64,000 nt of DNA from Cenococcum geophilum 1.58 (GCA_001692895.1 KV748180.1:5113805-5177804), one strand, 5' to 3'; counted from the first letter of the stretch, positions 12,100-21,955 are shown. The notes: generated by a model from the letters alone, not told the origin. Translations and numbers: made by a program.

Positions 12100-13640
12100 C
12101 TAAATAAAATCCTATTAGGACCCTGCTAGGAGCCTATTAGTACGATTATAATGATTAGGAAAACTAAAATCCTACTAGGAGGCTTCTAGGGTCGTAATAC
12201 TATAACAATTTTCTAATATAAGATGATTAGGAAATGCTAGGTTCCTGCCAGGAGCCTATTAGGATAAATAGGAAATAATTATCCTGCTAGGTTTCTGCCA
12301 GGAGCCTATTAGGACGATTAGGACGATTAGGAAAATCAAAATCCTGTCAGGAGGCCTCCAGGATCTTGGCACCCCAACAAAATGCTAATGTAGCAATACT
12401 GCCTTACAAATAACCTTATTTTCCGCAATTTATATAAGCTCCCTTTTTAAACCATTTTTTTATTATAGAGTCCGCCTAAACGTCTTCTACTACTAAGATC
12501 CCTAGTTTAGCCTCTACTTCTTAGTCCTATAATTACTTAATCCTTAACCTTTAGGTTTCTATAGTTTCTTATTTTATTTTATATTTTCTTTAGTGCCGCT
12601 TAGATCTATTAGCTCTATGCTATACTATAGTTTTTAACTTTAACTTTATTATTGCGTGCCCTACGCCTTATATAACTATAGAACTCTATCCTAACCCTTC
12701 TTAGTCTATTCCCTTTAGTAGATTTAATTATTAATTTTAATTATTTAATTAATTAGATCTTATAGGGTTTCCGTATCTTCTATTAAAATAATTATATTCT
12801 AAACTTTTACTTTAAGTCCCTATTTATACTATACTATAAGCACCTTATTATTTTATTTAACCTATATAGCTAGCGTCTAAAATTATATTATATACTTAAT
12901 TACTAAAGTTTATTATATTAAGTTTTAAAGCTTTTATTTTACTATAGTAGTTACTTCTAGGTCTTTAAATATTTATATAAGGCGTTTTATAAACCCGTTT
13001 TAACTAGTAAATATATATTATACTTCCTAATTAGTAGTTGCTATGCCGTTTTCCTATACCTCTATAAAGTAAGGTTTAAACTATTTAAGTGCCCTTTTTG
13101 TTAGGAATAGTCCTGCATAGGCTATTTAATCTATAGGTATTACTAGCTTCGCTCCTTCTTACGTAACCTTAAAATATATCTACGTTAAGAATCCCTTAAG
13201 TTTAACTTCTTACCTAAGAATCGTTTAATGGATGGTAGCTTAATCCTTACTACTCCGATCCTATTAATCCTTTCCTTAAAGTATCCTATTATTGTCCGTT
13301 AATTAATTAACTATTACTTATAATTGTCTAACCGTAATTAGCTAAGAGTTAGTGTTTACTATACTAGTGTTATTACCTAATCCTAAGGTAGTTACTACCG
13401 TTAATAATATTGCGACTACTGCTTTTAGTAGCATATTATTTAACCTTTTTTACTATAACCTTAGTAGTAAATATATAATAAAGCATCAGCATTTTGTTGG
13501 GGTGCCAAGATCCTGGAGGCCTCCTGGCAGGATTTTGATTTTCCTGATCGTCCTGGTTGTCCTGACAGGCTCCTGGCAGGATCTTTGATTTTCCTGATCG
13601 TCCTGTCAGGGTCCTGTCAGGTTCCTGGCAGGATACCCCC
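12100..13640 (-). mobile_element. Composite element: gypsy gag fragment between inverted repeats
   Basis: Left arm (to about 12390) and right arm (about 13485-13640) are inverted copies. The inner about 62 bp are nearly identical and contain GGCCTCCAGGATCTTGGCAC next to CCCCAACAAAATGCT. Both arms extend outward with repeated CCTGCCAGGAGCC and CAGGACGATCAGGA words. The arms are GC-balanced, whereas the core is strongly AT-mutated. The core is a minus-strand fragment of the Gypsy-A gag. The outer limits are uncertain because the repeated words fade gradually on the left. This resembles a Pack-type non-autonomous transposon that captured retrotransposon sequence, but it could also be a gag insertion into a pre-existing palindrome. 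Confidence 0.6.
12400..13475 (-). pseudogene. Gypsy-A-type gag fragment inside the inverted-repeat element
   Basis: On the minus strand this aligns by eye with the gag of Gypsy-A1 and A2. It starts at the leader just upstream of the gag start and runs through blocks corresponding to VKLKGFLTQ, an IPIDQIAYAGLF-like block and the QIYQREQTKKGQDRVLQ region. It stops at the beginning of the zinc knuckle, near 12405. Neither LTR nor any pol sequence is present, so the fragment is bounded by the inverted repeats and not by retrotransposon ends. Many Gln codons are TAA/TAG. An antisense 78-codon frame (13352-13588) spanning its right edge is not a gene. Confidence 0.75.
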
Positions 13641-13785
13641 TAAGCGACACCTATGCACACACCCCTCAAGCAACACCCCCAATGCGACACCCCCCTAATG
13701 CGACACCCCCCCACCTTAGGTGCGCGCGCGCGCGACATAGTGCTATCGGGCGCGACACATAATGCTATCGAGCGCGACACAGTGC
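13640..13785. repeat. GC-rich short repeats (GCGACACCCCC and CGCGACACA words)
   Basis: A run of GCGACACCCCCCTAAT-type words followed by (CG)n and CGCGACACAxAxTGCTATCGGG-type words. It sits between the composite gag element and the E-like minisatellite cluster. No coding signal. Confidence 0.6.
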
Positions 13786-13789
13786 CATC

Positions 13790-14060
13790 GGGTCCCCGCT
13801 ATATTCCCGATAGCTTACACGTGCCTCTACCAAAGTTACCCCCTTTGAGCCACCTTATTTTTACCCTTACATCCTCCCTACCTTAGGAGGCACTAGAACA
13901 GCAGCCAGCAGAGGACCGTCGCTAGAACCCAGAACCAGACGACGTTGCCAGAACCAGATGACCGTCCTAGAGCCAGACAACCGTTACCAGAACTAGACGA
14001 CCGTCCTAAAACCAGACGACCGTTACCAGAACTAGACGACGACTTTCGAACAACCAGCCA
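13790..14060 (+). repeat. E-like module: ATCGGG spacer plus 20-bp satellite
   Basis: Same order and orientation as 34384-35015 of element E2. First comes a spacer containing ATCGGGTCCCCGCTATATTC and a conserved AGGAGGCACTAGAAC-like end. It is followed by repeats of a 20-bp unit containing CCAGACGACCGTC, then a CAGCCAGCGAATACCACGA segment with GATCGATCGATCGAAT. This is a partial relative of the E elements lying outside the copia nest. I did not find E-type termini around it. Confidence 0.65.
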
Positions 14061-14800
14061 GCGAATACCACGAACGATTCAATTGATCGATCGATCGAAT
14101 TAACCAGAGCTTCGATATTGGCCCATCACCCAAATCGCATTAAGGCGTCCTAGGGAGGCACCCTAGACGACCACCGTTTGAATGTATAGCTAGCGAACGG
14201 CCATAGAGAACGATCCGAATCAATTAGAGCCTTCGATCGGGCCGACCCTCTCCCCGAATTGAATTGGATACTGACATAGGCAGGCAAGCAGGAGGCAGGT
14301 AGGAGAAGACCGTCGCCAGAACTAGAGACCGTCGCCAGAACCAGACGACCGTCGTCAGAGCCAGACGACCGTCGCCAGAGCCAGATAACCGTCGCCAGAG
14401 CTAAACGACCGTTGCCAGAGCTAGACGACTGTCGTCAGAGCTAGATGACCGTCGTCAGAGCTAGATGACCGTCGCCAGAGCTAGACGACCGTCGCCAGAG
14501 CCAGACGATAATCGTTCGAACAACCAGCCAGCGAACACCACGATCGATTCGATCGATCGATCGAATCGAACCAGAGCCTCAATATCAGCCCATTACCGAA
14601 CTAAATCGAATCAAGGCCTCCTAGGAGGCACCCCAGACGACCACCGTTCAAACGTACAGCTAGCGAACGCCCATAGAGAACGATTCGAATCAATACAATC
14701 AATCGCAATCGAATTAATACGATCAATCGAATTAAGCAGAACCTTCGATTGGGCCAACCTCTCCCCCGAATTACAGATATAGACAGGTAGGCACGAACAG
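14037..14800. repeat. Direct duplication of about 250 bp around a 20-bp satellite
   Basis: The block at about 14037-14290 (CAGCCAGCGAATACC, GATCGATCGATCGAAT, then GACGACCACCGTTTGAA, then GAGAACGATCCGAATCAAT) recurs at about 14515-14800 with modest divergence. Between the copies, 14290-14510 is an array of the 20-bp unit (CCAGACGACCGTCGCCAGAG type). Two overlapping antiparallel frames of about 105 codons here are translations of the repeats and are not taken as genes. Confidence 0.65.
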
Positions 14801-14804
14801 GTAG

Positions 14805-14885
14805 GACGGTAAGACAGGTAGGACAGGCAGGACAGGCAGGACAGGCAGGACAGGCAGGACAGGCAGGACAGGCAGGACAGGCACT
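14805..14885. repeat. 9-bp minisatellite (AGGACAGGC)
   Basis: About eight head-to-tail copies of AGGACAGGC, almost without variation. That contrasts with the mutated arrays nearby and suggests recent slippage expansion. A 112-codon minus-strand frame with CPACPACPA-type translation is an artefact of this array. Confidence 0.85.
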
Positions 14886-15149
14886 AGGCCTAGTTAGGAA
14901 ATCAGCACACAGCCGGCGGATCATCGGGAACACCGCCAATCGACGATTTGGAGCCTCTGCGCGAGGCTCCTCAGTCGATCGCCCGACGCCCGAGCGATCG
15001 TAGAGCTCCTATGACAGACACAGGCGGTGGGCAGAAAAGATTGATTTGGATTATTTAGATTATATATAATTAAATTAATTATATATTTTTTAACTAGCTA
15101 TAAATACTGGAGTGTTAATATACCTTATTTTTAAATCTAGAATTTTTAT

Positions 15150-15350
15150 TGTTGTCCTGATGGTCCTAATGGTCCTAATGGTCCTGATGGTCCTAATGGT
15201 CCTGATGGTCCTGGAGGTCCTGGAGGTCCTGGTGGTCCGGGCGACCTCCTAACAGGTTCCTAACAGGATGCCGAGTGTGAGTGTCTCCTAGAGCTCCTGA
15301 CAGCCCTGACAGGAGCTGTTAGGAGCTATTAGTACTATTAGGAGGCACAA
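15150..15350. repeat. 9-bp TGGTCCTGA minisatellite and CCTGACAGG words
   Basis: About nine copies of TGGTCCTGA/TGGTCCTAA (15152-15235). They are followed by GCCCTGACAGGAGCTGTTAG-like words that recall the inverted-repeat arms at 12100-12390 and 13485-13640. The array ends a few bases before the 3' end of Gypsy-A3 at 15360. Confidence 0.7.
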
Positions 15351-15359
15351 ATATTTTAC

Positions 15360-15662
15360 TAATAAAGCCTTATAGGAAATACTACGGTAGACTTATTAAT
15401 GGGCTAGGTATATAGGTATAGAATAGTTAACAACGTAAATATAACTAGTGGAGTAGTTACCTAATAGATTAACTCTAATTATATTCTAAGATTTACTATA
15501 AAAAAGAAAAACTATCTATAGAGACCGTATGTCCTTAAATATATAACTCCTCCCTATAGTAAAGGTTTAGTACGTTAGTATATTAATACGTTAGTATATT
15601 ACGTTCCTATATTCCCACATTTCCACGTTTTAAACTTATAACGTAACTGGCTATATAACTTA
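15360..15662 (-). repeat. Gypsy-A3 3' LTR, distal half
   Basis: In reverse complement it matches the R/U5 side of the Gypsy-A1 LTR (24540-24744): a TATTTAAGGAC block, AATTAGAGTTAATCTATTAG, CCACTAGTTAT, and an end related to AAGGTTCCGTTACA (here AAGGCTTTATTA). The terminal CA has become TA. The proximal half lies at 54571-54959 on the other side of Gypsy-B. The ACTTA target duplication is at 15658-15662 and 54566-54570. Confidence 0.75.
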
Positions 15663-15889
15663 TATAAGGTAAAAATATAGATAGGGAGTCCAATAATAGA
15701 ACAATAGGTATATTATATAAACAGAGACAAATCCTTAAGGGAAAAGGAGGAGTCTATATACAAGGTAGGAAGGATTTTCCCTAGGCATATATAGAGCACG
15801 TGCCTTATAGGCGAGTTACCCCTAGGTTACCCTAGGGTCGCCTATACCTTACGGCTATATAACTATCTACTTAGGTTTTACCTAATAAT
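15663..15889 (-). repeat. Gypsy-B 3' LTR
   Basis: Direct copy of 54340-54565, sharing TAGATAGGGAGTCCAATAAT, AGAGCACGTGCCTTA-like sequence and CCTTACGGCTATATAACTAT. On the element's strand it starts TATTAGGTAAAACC (a mutated TG start) and ends CCTTATA (a mutated CA end). A G-rich polypurine tract abuts it on the internal side. Confidence 0.9.
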
Positions 15890-16103
15890 ACCCCCTTTTT
15901 TAAAAAGGGTCATCCCTAATCCTTTAACGTGGCCCCTGGGGTTTTGCACGAGCCCTGAGTTTTGCACGAGCTAGTAGACCGCCTCCCTTTTTAGGCTAGG
16001 GGATTTCCTAAAGTAGAATACTGCCACCTCCGAGCTTTGAACATCAACTTTTTGACTTATTTTTCTATACTAGCTTTATAAAATTTATCACCAAATAACA
16101 GTC

Positions 16104-16234
16104 ATGCCCTCTAAACCTTGTATACTAGATGCAGAAGACCGTCTGTAAGCTGCTTTAATGGCCTGGCGAACTGGCGGCCTCTATTGCAGCCCAGAAGCCT
16201 GCGCGAAAGCCCATGCAGTTAACCCCTCTACTTT
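16104..16234 (+). pseudogene. Pogo-1 transposase, N-terminal exon-like piece before the copia insertion
   Basis: Starts MPSKPCILDAEDRL and reads a helix-turn-helix-like segment (LMAWRTGG, then AKAHAVNPSTL), typical of the DNA-binding start of fungal pogo transposases. The copia element interrupts it right after VNPSTL. Joining 16234 to 37534, after dropping one copy of ACTTT, continues the frame into RRRLQGK. Only one internal TAA (a mutated Gln) is seen here, so this copy is less damaged than the gypsy elements around it. Confidence 0.85.
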
Positions 16235-16356
16235 AATGAACTGGATCTGAGGATAAAAGAATGAATAAATCTATCTCTCTATCTACGACGAACATAGGCC
16301 TCTATATAGGCCTACGTCTATAGTAGCCAAAGTGATTGCTAAGGAAAATGGAAATA

Positions 16357-18480
16357 CCGTACTGAATCGCGTAAAGCACGGGCCCGCGTGGCGCACGCTT
16401 TTCAGATATCAACACCCACAACTTTTGAAGCTGTACAATTGTATATATGCAGTAAAATCGTACGATTTTTTGTTGTAGCACTTAGGGAGGCTTAGAGACT
16501 TAATGGCAAAGATAAATTAATTGCAATAGCGCTTTAGGAGCTTAATTTGCCTTGTGCGGCGCGACCTGGCTGGTGTCGGCTTAATATCTACAATTGATGA
16601 GAAATCTATATCTACATCCTCCTCATCCTTAGGAGGAGTAGAAGGAGGTGTAGAAGCCTTCTGCTTGCCCTTCTTAGCTTGCTTAAGGTCGTTTTTTAGT
16701 TTTTAATCTGCTTGCCGGGCGATTTTTGCCTCCTCCCGCGCAGCAGCCTTCGCGCGCTGCTCCTGCAGGCGGATATCCTTTGCTACTGCCCTTATACGCT
16801 TCCTCTCCTCCAGCATACGAGCCTTCTCAGCCTTCTGCTCCTCCTTGCGCTTACTCTCCTCATCTTTTTGAAGCTGTAGAGCCTTCTCCGCCTCCTCTTT
16901 TTATATTTGACGGTCTCGGGTGTCCTGAACTTTGGATGGTGACCAGAAGATAGCTCCCCCATTATACTGCGTAGGAGCTTCAAGCAGTAGAGGCTTGCCA
17001 CGCTGTTGGCGCTTCTTCTCATTTATAAGGGCCTCCTAGAGACGCTTATTTTTATACTGGAGAAGATTATTGCGTACTGAAATTAAGTGGATAGTCTAAC
17101 TAAGCTGCCGTGCTGGCCTATTATATACGTCGGCCACTACCTTGCGCAGAAGTCGCTCAATTTTACGCTAATCTGACGCGCTAAGTACTAAAGTAGAGCT
17201 CTCGCTTGACGAGGGCCTCTCCTTTTCCTCAATATTAAAGCGGTTAAGCACTTGCTGAGGATTAAAAGGCGATAATCCTGTTACCTCAAAAGCTTTAAGG
17301 ATCGTCTTTTCTTTAAAGGAGCTCCCCTAGGCGTTGTAGAACATGCGGAAGAAGTCTCTCTTTATAATAGAGGTAAGGCCCTGGCATTTATCTATAAAAT
17401 CTGCAAGCTCCGACAAATAGGCAGAGCTAAGAGGCTTAAACAAGCAGATATTAAGAGGCTGCAGCGTATAAGTTAAATGTGGAGGATATATAGCTAGGAG
17501 GATCTTATTTTCGTCACAATACTATATAAACTCCATTGTAACGTGCGATCCATGGCCATTAAGGATAAGTAATCGATATAATTGCCTTACCTTTGCTTTT
17601 ATTTCGCGATTAAATACCTATTTAAGCCATACAAGGCCTAGCTTGTTGTTTGTCCATCCACTAGGTAATGAGGTAAAAAAGGATTTATACACTATAGGGT
17701 TAAAATCTTGTAACCAGGTGTCCTATATATTGCCCAATAGAGCTTAATAAATAAGCGCAGGCGTAAGAGCAGTACCATCAGCGCAAATACAAGCAATTGT
17801 CGTAATCCACTCGCGGTTGCCGTCCTGTATTATCTACTTAATTCCCCCCTCTTTATATTAACGTCGGGAGAACACCCGCTTTATTTTTAACAGCACCCCA
17901 ATAAGGAAGCCCTTCTTATCCATATTATACATATAGCGAGGCTATACATCGTACTACTTAATCTTTTTACATAGGAGCTCGAAATATAGGGCGTATTTAA
18001 AGGCTAAATCAGCTCGTTTTCGTGCAGTATCCATGCCGGAGGTCCATCGCGATACTAGGTCGATTTTGTGTCGGTTGATAAAGCGCTGCGCCCACGTCCT
18101 ACCTACCTCTCTGCCAGCTATTTCTGATGCGAAATTTCGTATCATTTGCCTTAAAGGAGGTAGCCCTCTTGCGCAAAGCCCATCAATATATAGTACTAGC
18201 TCTTTTTCTTGTGCGTCGTTAAGTAGGCGCTAATTTTCGCATTTTTCTGCATAGGTGCCTCGCACACCCCGGTGACGGCGCGACAGCATACTGCGCTCAA
18301 CACCGTATTTTCTAGCAACCTAAGCATAATTAGGCTTTTCTCCAAGCTTCAGCGATTTCAACGACTCCAGGGCGAGCTCCATCGGGTCCATATTGGGGTA
18401 ATTATGCGTTGTTGAATTGTTGATCGATTTTGGAAAAATCGTGCGCCACGCGGGCCCGTGCTTTACGCGATTCAGTACGG
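16357..18480 (-). mobile_element. Pogo-2, Fot1/pogo-like transposon in the copia 3' LTR
   Basis: 2,124 bp with terminal inverted repeats of about 40 bp that are essentially perfect (outer 20 bp CCGTACTGAATCGCGTAAAG; the repeat continues through GGGCCCGCGTGG). TA duplications flank it at 16355-16356 and 18481-18482. The undisturbed site is present in the other copia LTR (37345-37528), where GGAAATAAAGGG reads straight through. This is direct evidence for the insertion and its limits. Composition is more balanced than in its host, with only light RIP. It encodes one transposase on the minus strand. Confidence 0.93.
16513..18391 (-). pseudogene. Pogo-2 transposase (DDE, pogo family), inactivated
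   Basis: Minus-strand gene starting MDPMELALESLKSLKLG at 18391. An earlier in-frame Met only reads through the LTR and terminal repeat. Order: N-terminal helix-turn-helix; CENP-B-like DNA-binding block with IRNFASEIAGREVGRTWA then RFINRHKIDL (about 18145-18050); DDE catalytic core; and a long Lys/Glu/Arg-rich coiled-coil tail (about 17000-16690). The first catalytic Asp is kept (YNMDKKGF), but the neighbouring Glu is Lys. The second motif reads NGHGSHV instead of DGHGSHV, and the third LQPLNICLF instead of LQPLD, so both later Asp are Asn. All are G-to-A changes typical of RIP. Several TAG/TAA codons are also present. It is certainly non-functional. Confidence 0.9.
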
Positions 18481-18482
18481 TA

Positions 18483-18544
18483 AAGGGAATCTGCTTATGT
18501 AAGCAGGCGACGAATATAGAGGACTCCTCTAGAACCATCGTTAT
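18483..18544 (-). repeat. Copia 3' LTR, 5' part
   Basis: Matches the 5' LTR at 37469-37528 (GGGAATCTGCTTATGTAAGC, then GGACTCCTC and GAACCATCGTTAT). The remainder of this LTR is at 16235-16356, on the other side of Pogo-2. The polypurine tract follows directly at 18545-18552. Confidence 0.88.
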
Positions 18545-18839
18545 ACCCCCTAGTTCTCCACTAAAACAGAAGCAGATCCTTCCTAAATGAGTGTTGAACT
18601 TGTTAATATATAAAAGAAACACTTTGTAATTCTCCGAGTGTATTATAGGTCCTATTTAACCTCTCCCTAAGCTATAATCGATCATCCGTCACGAGCTCTC
18701 TACCGTTATTTATATCCCCCCTTTAAAAGTCGTCAGCACTAGTCGGAATCGTTAAATGGCGTGCCCTCTAAGGATTTGCCGGCCTATATATAATTTCCTA
18801 TTTAGGTTTAATATCTATATCGCATTAAACAAGGCCTAT

Positions 18840-19018
18840 CTACTTAACGAAGTTCCTAAACTGAACCGTTAACAGTAGCTTCGTAAGACCGTCGGCTACT
18901 ATATCGCCCATAGGAACATACTATAGGTAAATCACGCCGCTTTAAACCTTGTCACGAATGTAGTGCCAGTATAGCTTAAAGTGCTTAGTGCGCGTGTAGT
19001 AGTTGTCGCTTTTAGCAA
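18840..19018 (-). pseudogene. Copia RNase H C-terminal tail
   Basis: Minus-strand translation gives AKSDNYYTRTKHFKLYWHYI, then YVPMGDIVADGLTK and VQFRNFVK before a stop. This is the classic end of copia RNase H (KHI...HYIR...YVPT...ADILTK). It is separated from the rest of RNase H by element E1. Joining 19018 to 22013 reconstitutes GDNQLAISLAKSDN without a gap. Confidence 0.9.
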
Positions 19019-19137
19019 CATCGGCAAAATATGGTACCCTTTCAATGGCCTCAATGGTTGGTGGTTGACGCAATTGGCGCGCAGTTGAGGTCATTTGGCA
19101 ACTCGACCGACTAGCCTATGTCGTGTTTTTTTGACAC

Positions 19138-19235
19138 GCAGCCTGCGCGCAGCCTGCGCGCAACCTGCGCGCAACCTGCGCGCAACCTGCCAGCAATCTG
19201 CGCGCAACCTGCGCGCAACCTGCCAGCAATCTGCG
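19138..19235. repeat. E1 array 1: 11-bp CTGCGCGCAAC repeat
   Basis: About nine copies of CTGCGCGCAAC/CTGCCAGCAAT. The counterpart in E2 is at about 35520-35585 but shorter. A 65-codon frame here is a repeat artefact. Confidence 0.85.
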
Positions 19236-19379
19236 CATTTGGCAACCATAATTATATTTACCTCTTTTATACTAATAGCATATTTTAAATAAATAAAAGC
19301 TATTTTAAAGCTATTTATAAGGCTAGCAAAATAAATATTATTATTTTAGATAATTTAATATAATATAGCGATGGTTCTC

Positions 19380-19700
19380 TTCTACCTATCTACTGTACCT
19401 ATTAACTTACCTACCTGCCTGCATNGCCTACCTATCTGCATCTACCTACCTATCTACATCGCCTACCTATCTATATCTACCTGTCTGCATTTGCCTACCT
19501 ATCTGCATCTGCCTACCTATCTATATTTACCTACCCGTTAGCATCTACTTACCTATCTACATCTGCTTACCTATCTGCATCTACTTACCTATCTNCATCT
19601 GCCTGCCTATCTATATCTGCTTACCTATCTACATCTNCCTACCTGTCTACATNTACCTACCCATTAGCATCTACCTGTTTGTGCCTACCTGTCTGTGCTA
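19380..19700. repeat. E1 array 2: CTACCTATCTGCAT repeat, about 18 bp
   Basis: Tandem, irregular units built from CTACCTATCTGCATCTGC. The counterpart in E2 (35020-35390) is in reverse complement. Single Ns occur in both copies, pointing to unresolved assembly inside the array. Confidence 0.85.
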
Positions 19701-19744
19701 CCTTAATTCGATCAATCGATCGAATCGTTTATAGTGTTGGCTGG

Positions 19745-20770
19745 CTAGTCGTTGTCGTCTGGCTCTGGCGACGGTCGTCTGGTTCTGGCGACGGTCGTCT
19801 GGCTCTGGCAACGGTCGTCTGGTTCTGGTAACAGTCGTCTGGCTGGCGACGGTCGTCTGGTTCTGGCGACGGTCGTCTGGCGCTGGCAACGGTCGTCTGG
19901 TTCTGGCGACGGTCGTCTGCTCTGCAACGGTCCGTCTGGTTCTGGTAAACGGTCGTCTGGCTGGCGACGGTCGTCTGGTTCTGGCGACGGTCGTCTGGTT
20001 CTGGCGACGGTCGTCTGACTCTGGCCAACGGTCGTCTGGTTCTGGTAACGGTCGTCTGGCTGGCGACGGTCGTCTGGTTCTGGCGACGGTCGTCTGGTTC
20101 TGGCGACGGTCGTCTGACTCTGGCAACGGTCGTCTGGTTCTGGTAACGGTCGTCTGGCCTGGCGACGGTCGTCTGTTTCTGGCGACGGTCGTCTGGCGCT
20201 GGCAACGGTTGTCTGGTTCTGGCGACGGGTCGTCTGGCTCTGGCAACGGTCGTCTGGTTCTGGTAACGGTCGTCTGGCTGGCGACGGTCGTCTGGGTTCT
20301 GGCGACAGTCGTCTGGTTCTGGGCCGACCGGTCGTCTGGCTCTGGCAACGGTCGTCTGGTTTCTGGTAACGGGTCCGTCTGGCTGGCGACGGTCGTCTGG
20401 TTCCTGGCGACGGTCGTCTGGCTCTGGCAACGGTCGTCTGGTCTGGTAACGGTCGTCTGGCTTGGCGACGGTCCGTCTGGTTCTGGCGACGGTCGTCTGG
20501 CGCTGGCAACGGTTGTCTGGTTCTGGCGACGGTCGTCTGGCTCTGGCAACCGGTCGTCTGGTTCTGGTAACGGTCGTCTGCTGGCCGACGGTCGTCCTGG
20601 TTTGGCGACAGTCGTCTGGTTCTGGCGACGGTCGTCCTTGGCTGGCGATGGTCGTCTGGGTTCTGGTAACGGTCATCTGGTTCTGGCGACGGTCGTCTGC
20701 TGGGCGATGGTCGTCTGGTTCTGGTAACGGTCATCTGGTTCTGGCGACGGTCGTCTATTCTAGCAACGGG
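19745..20770. repeat. E1 array 3: 20-bp GGTTCTGGCGACGGTCGTCT repeat
   Basis: About fifty copies of the 20-bp unit with variants GGCTCTGGCAAC and GGTTCTGGTAAC. Because 20 is not a multiple of 3, all frames give long open but meaningless Arg/Pro/Asp/Gln or Gly/Ser/Val translations on both strands (up to 329 codons). Many isolated one-base insertions (for example GGTCCGTC, GGGTCC) look like consensus errors. Relatives occur at 13900-14510 and 34500-34965. Confidence 0.92.
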
Positions 20771-20774
20771 TCCT

Positions 20775-20905
20775 CTGCTGGCTGCCCGTTCCGGTGCCTC
20801 CCCTAGGTAGGGAGGATATAAAAGGAAGAAGAAGGGTAAAAAATAAGGTGGTTACATAGGGTAGAGGCACGTGTAGAGGCTATCGGGAATATAGCGGGGA
20901 CCCCG
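20775..20905. other. E1 central spacer with ATCGGG palindrome
   Basis: A unique segment shared with E2 (34384-34500) and the E-like module (13790-13895). It contains GGCTATCGGGAATATAGCGG followed by GGACCCCGAT, an inverted ATCGGG/CCCGAT pair. The half-site ATCGGGAATAT closely resembles the E termini (ATCGGGAAAATAT). A TACCTAGGGAGG-like word marks its other side. It may be an internal protein-binding or old junction site. Confidence 0.6.
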
Positions 20906-21400
20906 ATGCAGAGAGCTTCCGTTGTAGAGCCTCTGTACGCCAGAGCTTCGCGCAGAGCCTCGGTGCAGAGCCTCTGTACGCAGAGCCCTCGTGCAGAGCC
21001 TCTGTACCGCAGAGCTCTCGCAGAGCCTCGTGCAGAGCCTCTGTACGCAGAGCTTCGCGCGCAGAGCCTCGCGGCAGAGCCTCGGTGCAGAGCCTCGTGC
21101 AGAAGCTTCGTGCAGAGCTTCGTGCAGAGCTTCGTGCAGAGCTTTCGTGCAGAGCTTCGGTGCAGAGCTTCGTGCAGAGCTTCGTGCAGAGCTTCGTGCA
21201 GAGCCTTCGTGCAGAGCTTCGTGCAGAGCTTCGTGCAGAGCTTCGTGCCAGAGCCTCTGTACGCAGAGCTTCGTGTAGAGCCTCGTGAAAGAGCCTTATG
21301 CGAAGCTTCGTGGCAGAGCTTTATGCAGAGCCTCTATGCGCAGAGCTTCGTGCAGAGCCTCTATTACGCAGAGCTTCGTGTAAGAGCCTCGTGCAGAGGC
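20905..21400. repeat. E1 array 4: 12-bp CAGAGCTTCGTG repeat
   Basis: About forty copies of CAGAGCTTCGTG with CAGAGCCTCTGTACG variants. All frames are open and give Gln-Ser-Phe-Val, Ala-Glu-Leu-Arg or Arg-Ala-Ser-Cys repeats, which I regard as artefacts. Extra single bases break the 12-bp phase repeatedly. The E2 counterpart (33540-34385) is longer and cleaner. Confidence 0.9.
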
Positions 21401-21539
21401 CTCCAAGTAATAAGACTATAAGATTTGTATGAGATTGTATGAGATTATATAAGATTGTATAGGATTATATATAATAGTTAAATATATAGTATATAATTTT
21501 ACCTTAATCGCACGTTAAGAAATATACAGTTAGCTTTTA

Positions 21540-21955
21540 AAAGTTGTTAAGTAGGTTAACTACATATTAAGTTTAGTTAAATTATATATTAAGTAGGTTA
21601 ATTGCGTATTAAGTTAGTTAAATTGTATATTAAGTAGGTTCAACTGCATATCGAGTTAATTAAATTGTTATGTTTTAAGTAGGTTAACATATATTAATTT
21701 AAGTTAGTTAAATTGCATATTAAGTAGGTTAACTGCATATTAAGTTAGTTAAAATTATATATTAAGTAGGTTAACTGCGTATTAAGTTAATTAAATTACA
21801 TGTTAAGTAGGTTAACTGCGTATTAAGTTAGTTAAATTACATGTTAAGTAGGTTAACTGCGTGTTGAGTTAGTCAAATTGCATATTAAGTTGGTTAATTG
21901 CGTGTTAAGTTGGTTAATTGCGTGTCGAGTTAGTTAAATTGCATGTTAATTACGC
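21540..21955. repeat. E1 array 5: about 20/41-bp AT-rich repeat
   Basis: Alternating GTTAACTGCGTATTAAGTTA-type and GTTAAATTGCATATTAAGTA-type half-units. The counterpart in E2 is at 33165-33490. The last ~50 bp of E1 (to 22010) are unique and lead to the terminal repeat. Confidence 0.85.

Noticed and set aside
13352-13588. 78-codon plus-strand frame
   Set aside because: Spans the antisense of the gag fragment and the right inverted arm; a junction artefact.
14601-14939. 112-codon minus-strand protein with CPACPACPA repeats
   Set aside because: Produced by the AGGACAGGC array and the adjacent duplication; no independent support.
16726-16953. Pro-rich 75-codon plus-strand frame inside Pogo-2
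   Set aside because: Antisense shadow of the Lys/Glu-rich coiled-coil tail of the Pogo-2 transposase.
18320-18622. 100-codon frame with an earlier Met than the chosen Pogo-2 transposase start
   Set aside because: It begins in the copia LTR and crosses the TA junction and the inverted repeat, so it cannot be the native start.
19380-19700. Telomeric or subtelomeric repeat
   Set aside because: The CTACCTATCTGCAT units do not resemble the TTAGGG repeat and the array is internal to a transposable element, with an inverted copy in E2.
19698-20806. Long frames on both strands (up to 329 codons) with PEPDDRRQNQ-like or SGSGDGRLVL-like repeats
   Set aside because: They are translations of a 20-bp tandem repeat, open in several frames and on both strands at once; no start context, no domain.
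20906-21421. Gln-Ser-Phe-Val / Ala-Glu-Leu-Arg / Arg-Ala-Ser-Cys repeat proteins
   Set aside because: Artefacts of the 12-bp CAGAGCTTCGTG satellite. The same applies to 33522-34526. One-base indels shift the phase without closing the frame.
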